A stretch of 64,000 nucleotides of DNA, from NCBI GenBank assembly GCA_035460165.1, contig DATHWW010000014.1:55760-119759 (forward strand), written 5' to 3'. Positions 1 through 8,171 of the stretch are shown here, piece after piece (positions within the stretch are counted from its first letter, which is position 1; each line of letters starts with the position of its first letter). The stretch is from MM2 sp035460165. Its GTDB lineage: Bacteria > Pseudomonadota > Gammaproteobacteria > Burkholderiales > Methylophilaceae. Position numbers and translations under genes: made by a program. The notes below the pieces were generated by a model. It worked only from the letters and a program-made list of their open reading frames with translations. It had not been told where the DNA came from and searched no databases.

Positions 1-324
1 AAGCGTACACACGTTTCCGAAGGCCTGACCCTGGCTAGCGGCACCAAAACTGCGGTAGCGGAATTTCATGACTCGCAAGGCAGATTCGCGAATGGCACCA
101 ACGCCTCTTACGGGCTAGCCCAACCCACTTCGATCACGGGTAACGCTGTCCGTACCGTATCGGTGGGCGCCGATGGCGTAGTTACAATCGCTTATAACAC
201 TAGGGTCCAAGCTGGTTTGACCGTTATCCTGACCCCCACCCAGCCTGCAGGTGGCGGTTCCACCCAATGGACTTGCACCACCGGCACCGTCCCTGACAAA
301 TGGCGTCCTTCCAACTGCCGTTAA
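1..324 (+). CDS. pilA: Type IVa major pilin, C-terminal part (5' end outside window)
   Basis: The frame is open from base 1 and ends at TAA 322-324, giving the last 107 residues of a secreted subunit. The visible part is the beta-sheet head of a type IVa pilin: a VSVGADGVVTIAYN strand, then LTPT, and a closing WTC...PSNCR motif. The two cysteines near the end would form the disulfide-bonded D-loop. The N-terminal methylation helix and prepilin cleavage site lie outside the window. Subunits polymerise into the pilus fibre driven by PilB, whose gene is at about 38 kb. The gene ends at an intrinsic terminator and is followed by candidate pilin glycosyltransferases. Confidence 0.88.
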   Translation, partial: KRTHVSEGLTLASGTKTAVAEFHDSQGRFANGTNASYGLAQPTSITGNAVRTVSVGADGVVTIAYNTRVQAGLTVILTPTQPAGGGSTQWTCTTGTVPDKWRPSNCR

Positions 325-350
325 TTCAGTGCAGTTATATATAGCTTTCA

Positions 351-381
351 AACACCCCGGTTCAAGCCGGGGTGTTTTTTT
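351..381 (+). terminator. Rho-independent terminator after the pilin gene
   Basis: A perfect 10-bp stem (AACACCCCGG / CCGGGGTGTT) with a six-base loop is followed by a T run. It separates the highly expressed pilin from the glycosyltransferase genes 15 bases downstream, so those either rely on read-through or on a promoter inside the pilin gene. Confidence 0.93.
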
Positions 382-395
382 GTAGAATCACGGGT

Positions 396-2354
396 ATGCA
401 AAATTTTTGGCGTCCATTTTTTTTCATAGCTGTCCTTGGGCTTGCATTCCTGTGCTATCAACCCGGGCTATACGGCGACTTCGAGTTCGACGATCAAGTC
501 AATCTCCTTTCTAATACCGATTTACACATTGATGACATCTCCCTGCCAGCATTAAAACTTGCAGCCCTTTCCGGGGGTGCCGGTCCTTTGGGGCGCCCTA
601 TCAGCATGGCCAGCTTTGCCATTAATCATGTCCATACCGGCTTCGATCCCTATTATCTCAAACTGACTAATCTGATCATTCACATTATCTCAGGCGCGTT
701 GCTCTATTTTTTGCTGCTGCAGTTATTGCACGCCTACCGCCGCACCTACAGCATTCAACTAACGAATAACGTCATTTCCTGGATTGCCATCGCATCGAGC
801 GCCGCCTGGCTGCTGCATCCATTGAATATCACCAGCGTACTGTATATTGTTCAAAGGATGACCAGCTTGTCGGGCCTTTTCAGCCTATTAGCGCTTTTAT
901 TCTATGTTATTGGCCGGAACCAGATACTAGACAATAAGCAGGTCGGTTGGTGGGCAATATTACTTGCCACCCCTGTTGCCGGCCTCATCGCCATTTTCTG
1001 CAAAGAAAATGCGGCCCTTCTCCCTCTATTTATCGGGCTGGTGGAATGGTGTTTCTTTCAGTTTCGCACTCCATCACGCTCTACAGCAATTTTGCTGCAT
1101 GGGACCCTCGCCATTGCTCTATGGTTACCGTTGCTTATGGCATTCATTTATTTAGTTATACATCCAGCATGGTTTCTGGAAGGGTATGGCGGGAGGGGCT
1201 TCAGTCTCACCGAAAGGCTACTTACTGAGAGCAGAGTATTATGGCTTTATCTACGCCTCATCCTCGCTCCGGATATTGCACTCATGGGCATCTACCATGA
1301 CGATATTCCCATCTCCATCAACCTGTTTTCGCCTTCGACCACGTTCCCTGCCATCATTGGCTTGCTATCGCTTCTGCTGCTGGCTATAGGAGTGCGCAAC
1401 CGTGCACCCATTCTCGCCTTCGGGCTTTTGTGGTTCTTTATTGGCCACTTGATTGAATCCTCCATTATTCCGCTGGAAATCGCCCATGAGCATCGCAATT
1501 ACCTGCCAATGATCGGCATCCTGTTCGCGAGTTTCTATTACTTGCTCAACCCAGGAGTCACGCAAAGAATATTGCGAATCAGGGGCCTGCTGACATTGCT
1601 ATTGATAGCAATGCTGGGCTTCAGTACGCATGTGCGCGCCATGCAATGGGGCGATTTGCTGGAACACGCGATCATAGAGGCCGAGAATCACCCCGACTCA
1701 CCACGCGCTCAGCAGCAATTAGGGCGTATGTATTTCAAGCTTCACAAATACGAGGCGCGCGAAGAGTTCTATCAAAAGGCATTAAAATCCTTCCAGACAG
1801 CCTCAGCGCTCGACCCTCACTTCAAGAACGGTTTGTATGGGCGCATCATTCTGGATTACAACGCTGGACGTACACCCCCTGCCGAAATCATCAACGACTT
1901 TCTTTATCGACTACAGTACAACCGCAGAGAACCGGGTGACATCAGTATGCTCAATAGTTTGGTCCAATGCCAACTCAGCGGAGATTGCAAATTGCCGGAT
2001 CAGACTGTTATCGAAGCTCTTGAAATCGAAGTTGCAAGATATAAATACGATCCCCCAAGGCAAGCCACTTTTCTTTCATTCCTGGGGGCCTATGCAGCAC
2101 AGAAAATGGATAATGCGGATCTTGCCGGAAAATACTTACGGCAAGCAGTGAGTGTTAACCCCACGGACGTACAAGGGAGGCTGAATTTGGCCTGGTACCT
2201 TACGGTAATCGGCCAGCATCATTCGGCAGAAAAACAACTGAATGCCGCACGCACGATCGACAGGGAAGCCAATAAGTTCACCCGGCGGATTGAGAGTCTT
2301 AAAAAAAGCATTATCCAGCGCCGCGCCGCCTCGCAACAGCATGACGCCTCCTGA
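396..2354 (+). CDS. TMTC-like GT-C glycosyltransferase with C-terminal TPRs (copy 1)
   Basis: A 652-residue polytopic membrane protein. I start it at ATG 396; an in-frame GTG at 372 lies inside the terminator stem. It has the layout of the TMTC/DUF1736 family of O-mannosyltransferases: a signal anchor, a GDFEFDD motif at about 27-33 in the first outer loop (acidic pair typical of GT-C catalysis), a GRP...FAIN motif, an HPLN motif at about 141, KEN at about 202, and EHRNYL before the last membrane spans. From about residue 430 a soluble tail carries two or more TPR-like helices. By family it would transfer a sugar from a polyprenyl-phosphate donor to protein outside the membrane. Position next to pilA suggests pilin as acceptor (inference). 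The Shine-Dalgarno is weak. Confidence 0.72.
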   Translation: MQNFWRPFFFIAVLGLAFLCYQPGLYGDFEFDDQVNLLSNTDLHIDDISLPALKLAALSGGAGPLGRPISMASFAINHVHTGFDPYYLKLTNLIIHIISGALLYFLLLQLLHAYRRTYSIQLTNNVISWIAIASSAAWLLHPLNITSVLYIVQRMTSLSGLFSLLALLFYVIGRNQILDNKQVGWWAILLATPVAGLIAIFCKENAALLPLFIGLVEWCFFQFRTPSRSTAILLHGTLAIALWLPLLMAFIYLVIHPAWFLEGYGGRGFSLTERLLTESRVLWLYLRLILAPDIALMGIYHDDIPISINLFSPSTTFPAIIGLLSLLLLAIGVRNRAPILAFGLLWFFIGHLIESSIIPLEIAHEHRNYLPMIGILFASFYYLLNPGVTQRILRIRGLLTLLLIAMLGFSTHVRAMQWGDLLEHAIIEAENHPDSPRAQQQLGRMYFKLHKYEAREEFYQKALKSFQTASALDPHFKNGLYGRIILDYNAGRTPPAEIINDFLYRLQYNRREPGDISMLNSLVQCQLSGDCKLPDQTVIEALEIEVARYKYDPPRQATFLSFLGAYAAQKMDNADLAGKYLRQAVSVNPTDVQGRLNLAWYLTVIGQHHSAEKQLNAARTIDREANKFTRRIESLKKSIIQRRAASQQHDAS

Positions 2355-2361
2355 CTGACAG

Positions 2362-4212
2362 ATGCTTCTGTCACGCCACTGGGGGCTATTGCCGCTACTA
2401 TGCTTATGTGGGGTACTCTATTTCCCGGGTCTGCACGGGCCTATGCTCCTGGATGACTACCCGCAACTGGAAGGACTGTTAAAACACGCCGACCTCGGCC
2501 TGGGACACCTAATTCAGGAGTTCCTTTATAGCAACAGCGGCCCACTTGGACGGCCTGTGTCCATGTTCACATTCATTCTGGACGCCAATTTCTGGGGCGC
2601 GTCTTTTTGGTTGTGGAAAATGAGCAGCCTGCTGCTGCACCTGACTACAGCCTTGAGCTTATACTGGTTTCTCACGGCGCTGCTTCGGCCAATCCCGCAA
2701 CCGCAGGCACAGAAATTCTGGATTGCTGTATTTGTTTTCGCGGTGTGGATGCTGCATCCGCTAAATGTCAGCACGGTACTGTACACCGTGCAGCGAATGA
2801 CCATTCTTTCTGCTTTATTCGCCTTCCTCAGCATGTCTGCATTTATCGAAGGCCGATACTGTCTCCAGAATAATCAAAATTCAGGGTATGCCTGGCTTGT
2901 ACTATCGATAGGAGTATTTCTTCCTCTCTCTGCATTCAGCAAGGAAAACGGCTTGCTGATTCCGCTCTATCTTGTCTTGCTCGAATATCTTTTTTTTCCG
3001 CAAAGCCGTTGGCGGGCATCATGGCAAAGACTGACCATGCGCCCTAGAGCGATATTGAGCATTGCCGTTGGGCTTGTAGGGGTAGCAGTCGTGTCGGCCA
3101 TCATTCAGCACTTTGTCTTCGGGGGATATTTAGGACGGCCATTCACGCTGACCGAACGCCTACTAACTGAGCTACGCGTCGTCACCATATATCTCTGGCA
3201 AATTGTTGCACCAAGTTGGAGTAATCTCGGCTTTTTCCACGATGATATAGCTCTTTCAAAAGGCTTACTTACGCCCCCAAGCACACTTCTAGCGCTGGTA
3301 CTGTTGGCAAGCTTGTTGTGGATGGGATTCAGGTTAAGAAAATGCAATCCTATCGTCAGCTTCGGAATTCTGTTCTTTTTCGCTTCGCATCTGATGGAGT
3401 CCACCATTTTTCCGCTGGAACTTATGTTTGAGCATCGAAACTATCTTGGCTCGATCGGTATTGTTATCGCCATATCGAGCTTCGCTCAAGCGCATGTGAA
3501 AAAATTCAGCATACTTCCCGTTTTTGCAGTACTGATTCCAGTTGCGTTAGCGGTGGTTTTATACCAATTTAGCCATACTTGGGGCGATAACGACCGGCTC
3601 AATGTACGCTTATATGCATCTCATCCTGACTCGCCTTCAGTGATTGCCATTACCGCGGATCAATACGTGATTCAAGGAAAACCAGAGCAGGCATTTCGCC
3701 TACTGGATAGACCAGAACGCATCGGCTACCAGCTTCAGTCCTTGGTAATTAAATGCAATCTGTTCCACCGCATTGAAGACGCCGAATTGGAAAAACTGAA
3801 CAGTGACGTCCATGGACTGATGCTGTCCTACGAACTCACCGGACTTATCTTGCTTTCAAATCACTGGCTCGACAGAACATGCCGTTTTTCAGATAAATAC
3901 TTTATGGAAACCTTACGGCTAGCCATTGAGCATACAGTCAATGGGCTCTCCCGACAAAAATTGTGGATGTATCGTGCCCATATATTTCATCAAATCGGTC
4001 AGCCCGTTCAAGCCATTCAGTCATTAGATGCTGCCGCTAAGGCGGCGCCAGAATCGCCGATGCCGCTTTTTCTCGCGACCGAATGGTTGTTAGATCAGGG
4101 TGACAAAAAGCGAGCCAAAGCTTACTATCAACGCGCGATAGCGGCATCCGACATGGACCGCGCGATTAGCGCCGAATACATATCCCATTTCAGAAACAGA
4201 ATTACACCATAG
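2362..4212 (+). CDS. TMTC-like GT-C glycosyltransferase with C-terminal TPR (copy 2)
   Basis: A 616-residue paralogue of the preceding gene, starting 8 bases after its stop and surely co-transcribed. The same landmarks recur: LDDY at about 30-33, GRP..MFTF, HPLN at about 132, VQRMT, KENGLLIP at about 194, GRPFTLTERLLTE, and MFEHRNYLGSIG. About ten membrane spans are followed by a shorter soluble tail in which one clear TPR pair (about 530-600) is visible. The two copies are well diverged, so the duplication is old. It may act on a second sugar or site, or as a partner of copy 1. Function by family and context only. Confidence 0.7.
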   Translation: MLLSRHWGLLPLLCLCGVLYFPGLHGPMLLDDYPQLEGLLKHADLGLGHLIQEFLYSNSGPLGRPVSMFTFILDANFWGASFWLWKMSSLLLHLTTALSLYWFLTALLRPIPQPQAQKFWIAVFVFAVWMLHPLNVSTVLYTVQRMTILSALFAFLSMSAFIEGRYCLQNNQNSGYAWLVLSIGVFLPLSAFSKENGLLIPLYLVLLEYLFFPQSRWRASWQRLTMRPRAILSIAVGLVGVAVVSAIIQHFVFGGYLGRPFTLTERLLTELRVVTIYLWQIVAPSWSNLGFFHDDIALSKGLLTPPSTLLALVLLASLLWMGFRLRKCNPIVSFGILFFFASHLMESTIFPLELMFEHRNYLGSIGIVIAISSFAQAHVKKFSILPVFAVLIPVALAVVLYQFSHTWGDNDRLNVRLYASHPDSPSVIAITADQYVIQGKPEQAFRLLDRPERIGYQLQSLVIKCNLFHRIEDAELEKLNSDVHGLMLSYELTGLILLSNHWLDRTCRFSDKYFMETLRLAIEHTVNGLSRQKLWMYRAHIFHQIGQPVQAIQSLDAAAKAAPESPMPLFLATEWLLDQGDKKRAKAYYQRAIAASDMDRAISAEYISHFRNRITP

Positions 4213-4217
4213 TCAAG

Positions 4218-5096
4218 ATGACCAAAACTTTCGATCAGAGAAGTATCAGCGTCATCCTTCCTGCCAAGAATGAAGGGGAGAGTCTCAAAACGTTATTGCC
4301 ATTCATGCGCAAACAATTTCTCGCAGCGCAAATTCTGGTCGTAAATGACGGCTCGACGGACGATACGGTTTCGATCTGCCAAGCTGCAGAAGTAGATATC
4401 TTCACACACCCTTATTCCAAGGGAAATGGAGCCGCAGTGAAGTCGGGGGCTCGTGCTGCCAAGGGTGACATCCTGGTGTTCATGGATGCCGACGGACAGC
4501 ATCAATGCGAGGACATCCCCCGACTTCTTGCTAGATTATCCGAAGGTTACGACATGGTGGTGGGGGCGCGCAACCGCAATGGCCAGGCCGGACTTCACCG
4601 CGCGACTGCAAACGGCTTTTACAATCGTCTGGCGAGCTGGATGGTGGGTCACAAGGTTGAAGATCTAACCTCAGGGTTCCGCGCCGTCAGAACTGACAAG
4701 TTCCGCAAATTCCTTTATTTGCTGCCCAATGGTTTTTCGTATCCAACGACGATTACGATGAGCTTCTTCAGGGCGGGCTATTCCGTAGCATACATCCCGA
4801 TTCATACTCCGAAAAGAATCGGAAAAAGCCATATCCGCCTATTCAAGGATGGGGCGCGGTTCCTGCTGATCATTTTCAAGATCGGTACACTTTATTCGCC
4901 GCTCAAGCTCTTTGCGCCGATCAGCGCGTTTTTCTTTCTTTCGGGCCTTGGATATTACCTCTATACCTATCTCACCATCCATCGCTTCACCAATATGTCG
5001 GCGCTCCTGTTCATCAGCTCCGTCATGGTCTTCCTGATCGGCCTGATTTCAGAACAAATTACGGCACTCAATTTTCGCGATAGTGACACTGATTAG
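4218..5096 (+). CDS. Polyprenyl-phosphate sugar synthase-like GT2 glycosyltransferase
   Basis: A 292-residue GT-A family 2 enzyme of the DPM1/GtrB type. The N-terminal half shows SVILPAKNEGESL, VVNDGSTDDT at about 40-49 and the metal-binding FMDADGQHQ at about 88-96, followed by the VVGARNR and DLTSGFRA motifs. Two hydrophobic spans at the C-terminus anchor it. Such enzymes load a sugar from a nucleotide donor onto undecaprenyl or dolichyl phosphate, the substrate GT-C enzymes use. It begins 6 bases after the second TMTC-like gene, so donor synthesis and transfer appear coupled. Confidence 0.8.
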   Translation: MTKTFDQRSISVILPAKNEGESLKTLLPFMRKQFLAAQILVVNDGSTDDTVSICQAAEVDIFTHPYSKGNGAAVKSGARAAKGDILVFMDADGQHQCEDIPRLLARLSEGYDMVVGARNRNGQAGLHRATANGFYNRLASWMVGHKVEDLTSGFRAVRTDKFRKFLYLLPNGFSYPTTITMSFFRAGYSVAYIPIHTPKRIGKSHIRLFKDGARFLLIIFKIGTLYSPLKLFAPISAFFFLSGLGYYLYTYLTIHRFTNMSALLFISSVMVFLIGLISEQITALNFRDSDTD

Positions 5097-5099
5097 TCG

Positions 5100-6242
5100 A
5101 TGCAATCATTATCCCGGGCCTTGGTAGTAACGAGAAACTTTCCTCCACTTACTGGGGGCATGGAACGCGTGAACTATCATGCCTATCAGGCACTATGCCG
5201 CCAATACTCAGTTGCCGTATGTGGCCCGGAGGGCGCGGGAGTCTTTGCTGAAAAAGACACACCAATAGCAGAATCTCCACTATCCCCACTCTCGAGCTAT
5301 CTATTCCATACCCAATGGCAAGCACTTCGGATGGCGTGGCGTGTCCACCCGGAGATTGTTTATTCGGGCAGCGGTCTGACAGCGCCAGCAGCATTAATGG
5401 CTGGCAGGGCGGCGGGAGCAAAAACTATATGTTTTCTCCATGGCTTGGATATTGTTGCTGGCCATGCTGCATATCGGCACATTTTTCTCCCTGCGATTCG
5501 TCGCTTCGACAGAGTATTGGTCAATAGTCAACACACAGCAAGTTTAGCCATGCAGGCGGGAATCAAAATAGAGAAAATTTCGATTGTCCATCCTGGCGTC
5601 GAGCTGCCGGAGTGGGATGAGCGAGAAAGCGCGAGACTACGGTTCAGGGAAAAGTTCGGGCTCAAAAATAAACAGCTATTGCTGTCAGCCGGGCGACTGA
5701 CGCAGCGCAAGGGAATTGCAGAATTTATCCGTTATACGCTGCCCGGCATCGCAAGCCGGTTTCCTCAAACCATGCTACTGATCATCGGCGAAGAACCAAA
5801 AAATGCATTACGCCATACTCAGGGTGTGACCGATGATATCAAAAAAGCGATTCGTGAAACCGGCCTTGATGACCATGTGGCCTTGCTTGGCGGAGTAGAT
5901 GAAAAATGCTTAAGCGACGCTTATTTCGCGTCCGATATCATGATATTTCCCGTGCTGAATCTGCCCGGTGATGTGGAAGGATTCGGCATGGTCGCCATTG
6001 AAGCTGCGGCTCATGGACTTCTCACGCTAGGATTTGCGGTGGGCGGTACACCAGATGCCGTTGCTGAAGGTGTTTCCGGATGCCTTCTCCCATTCGGCGA
6101 TTATGCCAGCTTAGCGGAACAGATCATTAGGAAGCTAGAAACTGGCATAGCGGATCGGTGGAGTCGGCAGTGTCGGAAGCACGCGGAAAAGTTTGAATGG
6201 GAAATCTTTAGGCAGAGGTTCCTGGCTGCCTGTCAGGCATAA
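5100..6242 (+). CDS. GT4 family glycosyltransferase
   Basis: A 380-residue GT-B enzyme. The N-terminal domain begins with VTRNFPPLTGGMERV, the glycine-rich loop typical of this family. The C-terminal Rossmann domain starts at SAGRLTQRKGI (about 200) and carries the E-x7-E donor-binding motif within EGFGMVAIEAAAHG (about 295-308). It is expected to add a sugar from a nucleotide donor to a lipid-linked acceptor on the cytoplasmic face. The start is 4 bases after the GT2 stop, with no clear ribosome-binding site, which suggests translational coupling. Sugar specificity cannot be read from the sequence. Confidence 0.82.
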   Translation: MQSLSRALVVTRNFPPLTGGMERVNYHAYQALCRQYSVAVCGPEGAGVFAEKDTPIAESPLSPLSSYLFHTQWQALRMAWRVHPEIVYSGSGLTAPAALMAGRAAGAKTICFLHGLDIVAGHAAYRHIFLPAIRRFDRVLVNSQHTASLAMQAGIKIEKISIVHPGVELPEWDERESARLRFREKFGLKNKQLLLSAGRLTQRKGIAEFIRYTLPGIASRFPQTMLLIIGEEPKNALRHTQGVTDDIKKAIRETGLDDHVALLGGVDEKCLSDAYFASDIMIFPVLNLPGDVEGFGMVAIEAAAHGLLTLGFAVGGTPDAVAEGVSGCLLPFGDYASLAEQIIRKLETGIADRWSRQCRKHAEKFEWEIFRQRFLAACQA

Positions 6243-6257
6243 TTTGCCACCCGTCCT

Positions 6258-6286
6258 TTGCCACTAAAACTGGCATGCAATAGTAT
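6258..6286 (+). promoter_or_regulatory. Candidate sigma-70 promoter for the flippase gene
   Basis: TTGCCA (6258-6263) and TAGTAT (6281-6286) are separated by exactly 17 bases in the 159-bp gap before the ABC transporter. Five of six and four of six bases match the consensus. A start near 6293 would give a leader of about 109 bases. This would allow the flippase and downstream genes to be transcribed separately from the pilin-proximal genes. Confidence 0.42.
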
Positions 6287-6401
6287 GCAACGAGAATAGG
6301 ATTTATCAGAATTGCGTGTATCGGACTTCAATCCTTGCTTTATCGCTGACTTTCTGAATCGGATCTCTTCATAAAAGCGATTAAGCTTTCTCAGCCTAAA
6401 T

Positions 6402-8171
6402 ATGCAAAAGAAATCAACCATTTCTAAATTGATCGCATTAATGTCACCACCCCAGAAGGTTCAGGGGATATGGCTCACGATTGGCCTCTTTGTTAGCTCT
6501 TTGCTCGAGGCATTTGGTATTGGTCTGATTTTCCCTGTCATTCTTGCGGCAATGTCGCCAGAAAGACTAATGATGACATTCCCATTTCTTTCCGGATTTA
6601 CCAGCCTTGTGTCTCCCTCTCAATCAGGCGAATCGATGTTATTGCCATTAATGACGATGCTATTGATTTTTTTCCTAGCAAAAAATGTTTTCATTACGGT
6701 TATCGCATTTTGGCGTAGCAAGTTCATTTTTAACTGCAGGACTCATATTTCAAACCGCTTGTTTCAAATATATCTCCGCCAACCTTACACATTTCACCTG
6801 CAAAGAAACACGACAGAACTGTCGAGCAACATTGCTAATGAGACCATTACTTTTGCATTTGACCTTTTATCACCTTCAATCTTCCTGTTTTCCGAGATAC
6901 TTGTTGCAACAGCAATACTTCTTGTACTGCTGTTCATTCAACCCGTAGCCACATTATTCGTGTTTGGCTTATTCACCCTTGCTGCCGTAACTATTTTTCT
7001 ATTTACGCATCAAAGACTTGCATTCTGGGGGCGGGAACGTCAGCGACATGGCCTGTTGCGCTACCATCACATGAAACAAGGGCTGGAGGGAGTAAAAGAA
7101 ATCAAAGTCTTGCGACTGGAAAATTATTTCGCCAAACGCTTTGATTTCCACGACCAAGCTCTTTCAGACTACTATAAAAAACAGGATTTTTTTGCTCAGC
7201 TCCCACGCGTATGGCTGGAATTGTTTGTAGTTGTTGGAATCCTTGGAACTGTATGGCTACTTTATAAACAATCTGCCTCACAAGACATTCTGCCGACCAT
7301 CGGGATATTTATCGCAGCCGCCTTTCGCATGTTCCCCTCGGTCAACAGGATGTTTTCAGCACTGCAACAACTCAAACTTGGCCAGGCCAATATAGACACT
7401 CTCTATAATGAAATCACAACCCTCGAGCAGAACAAGGAATTATCGGCTGGCCTTGATGCCCCAAGCATTAGATTTGACCATGAAATAAAAATACAAAGCG
7501 TGTCTTACCGCTACCCGAACACCCAGAAAAATGTGCTGAAAGATATCAGCATGACTATTCCAAAAGGCCAGTTCATCGCGATTACTGGAGCTTCTGGCAG
7601 CGGGAAAACTACGTTGTTGGATATTCTTCTGGGCCTTTTGAAACCCAGCAACGGTGAAATTACCGCAGATCAACGTAACATTCACATCAACATAAATTCC
7701 TGGCAGGAAAATATTGGCTACCTGCCACAATCGACCTATCTAACCGACGATACGGTCAAAGCGAATATCGCTTTTGGCATCCCTGAAGATCAGGTCAATA
7801 TGAATCAAGTTTGGCAGGCCGCGAAACTTGCGCAGCTCGATGATTGGCTTCTGAGTCTTCCCGACCACCTGAAAACCAGGGTTGGAGAACGTGGAGTCTG
7901 CCTTTCAGGTGGACAGAAACAACGAATCGGGATCGCCCGCGCACTTTATCATGACCCTGATATTTTGATTCTTGATGAGGCAACCTCTGCTCTCGACAGC
8001 GAAACGGAAGAAGGCATCATTGCATCAATACTGGCTTTGCGCGGGAAAAAAACTATCATTTTCGTAACTCATCGGAAAAACTTTCTACACCATTGCGATC
8101 AGGTATATGTGTTCCAGAATAGTCAACTAACCGTCGCACCCCGCCACGGCACAGATAAGCTTAACCAGTAA
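6402..8171 (+). CDS. ABC exporter/flippase, fused permease-ATPase (PglK/MsbA type)
   Basis: A 589-residue half-transporter. Residues about 20-330 hold six membrane spans. The ATPase half shows Walker A GASGSGKTT (about 395-403), the signature LSGGQKQRIG, Walker B ILILDEATSALD and a switch histidine in FVTHR. Proteins of this layout flip lipids or lipid-linked oligosaccharides. Placed among glycosyltransferases, it probably moves a polyprenyl-linked glycan to the periplasmic side (inference). Base composition is noticeably AT-rich. Its stop overlaps the next start in a TAATG junction. Confidence 0.84.
   Translation: MQKKSTISKLIALMSPPQKVQGIWLTIGLFVSSLLEAFGIGLIFPVILAAMSPERLMMTFPFLSGFTSLVSPSQSGESMLLPLMTMLLIFFLAKNVFITVIAFWRSKFIFNCRTHISNRLFQIYLRQPYTFHLQRNTTELSSNIANETITFAFDLLSPSIFLFSEILVATAILLVLLFIQPVATLFVFGLFTLAAVTIFLFTHQRLAFWGRERQRHGLLRYHHMKQGLEGVKEIKVLRLENYFAKRFDFHDQALSDYYKKQDFFAQLPRVWLELFVVVGILGTVWLLYKQSASQDILPTIGIFIAAAFRMFPSVNRMFSALQQLKLGQANIDTLYNEITTLEQNKELSAGLDAPSIRFDHEIKIQSVSYRYPNTQKNVLKDISMTIPKGQFIAITGASGSGKTTLLDILLGLLKPSNGEITADQRNIHININSWQENIGYLPQSTYLTDDTVKANIAFGIPEDQVNMNQVWQAAKLAQLDDWLLSLPDHLKTRVGERGVCLSGGQKQRIGIARALYHDPDILILDEATSALDSETEEGIIASILALRGKKTIIFVTHRKNFLHHCDQVYVFQNSQLTVAPRHGTDKLNQ

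Noticed and set aside
115..351. Open frame antisense to the pilin
   Set aside because: It lies wholly opposite a recognisable pilin and runs into the terminator stem; no known domain.
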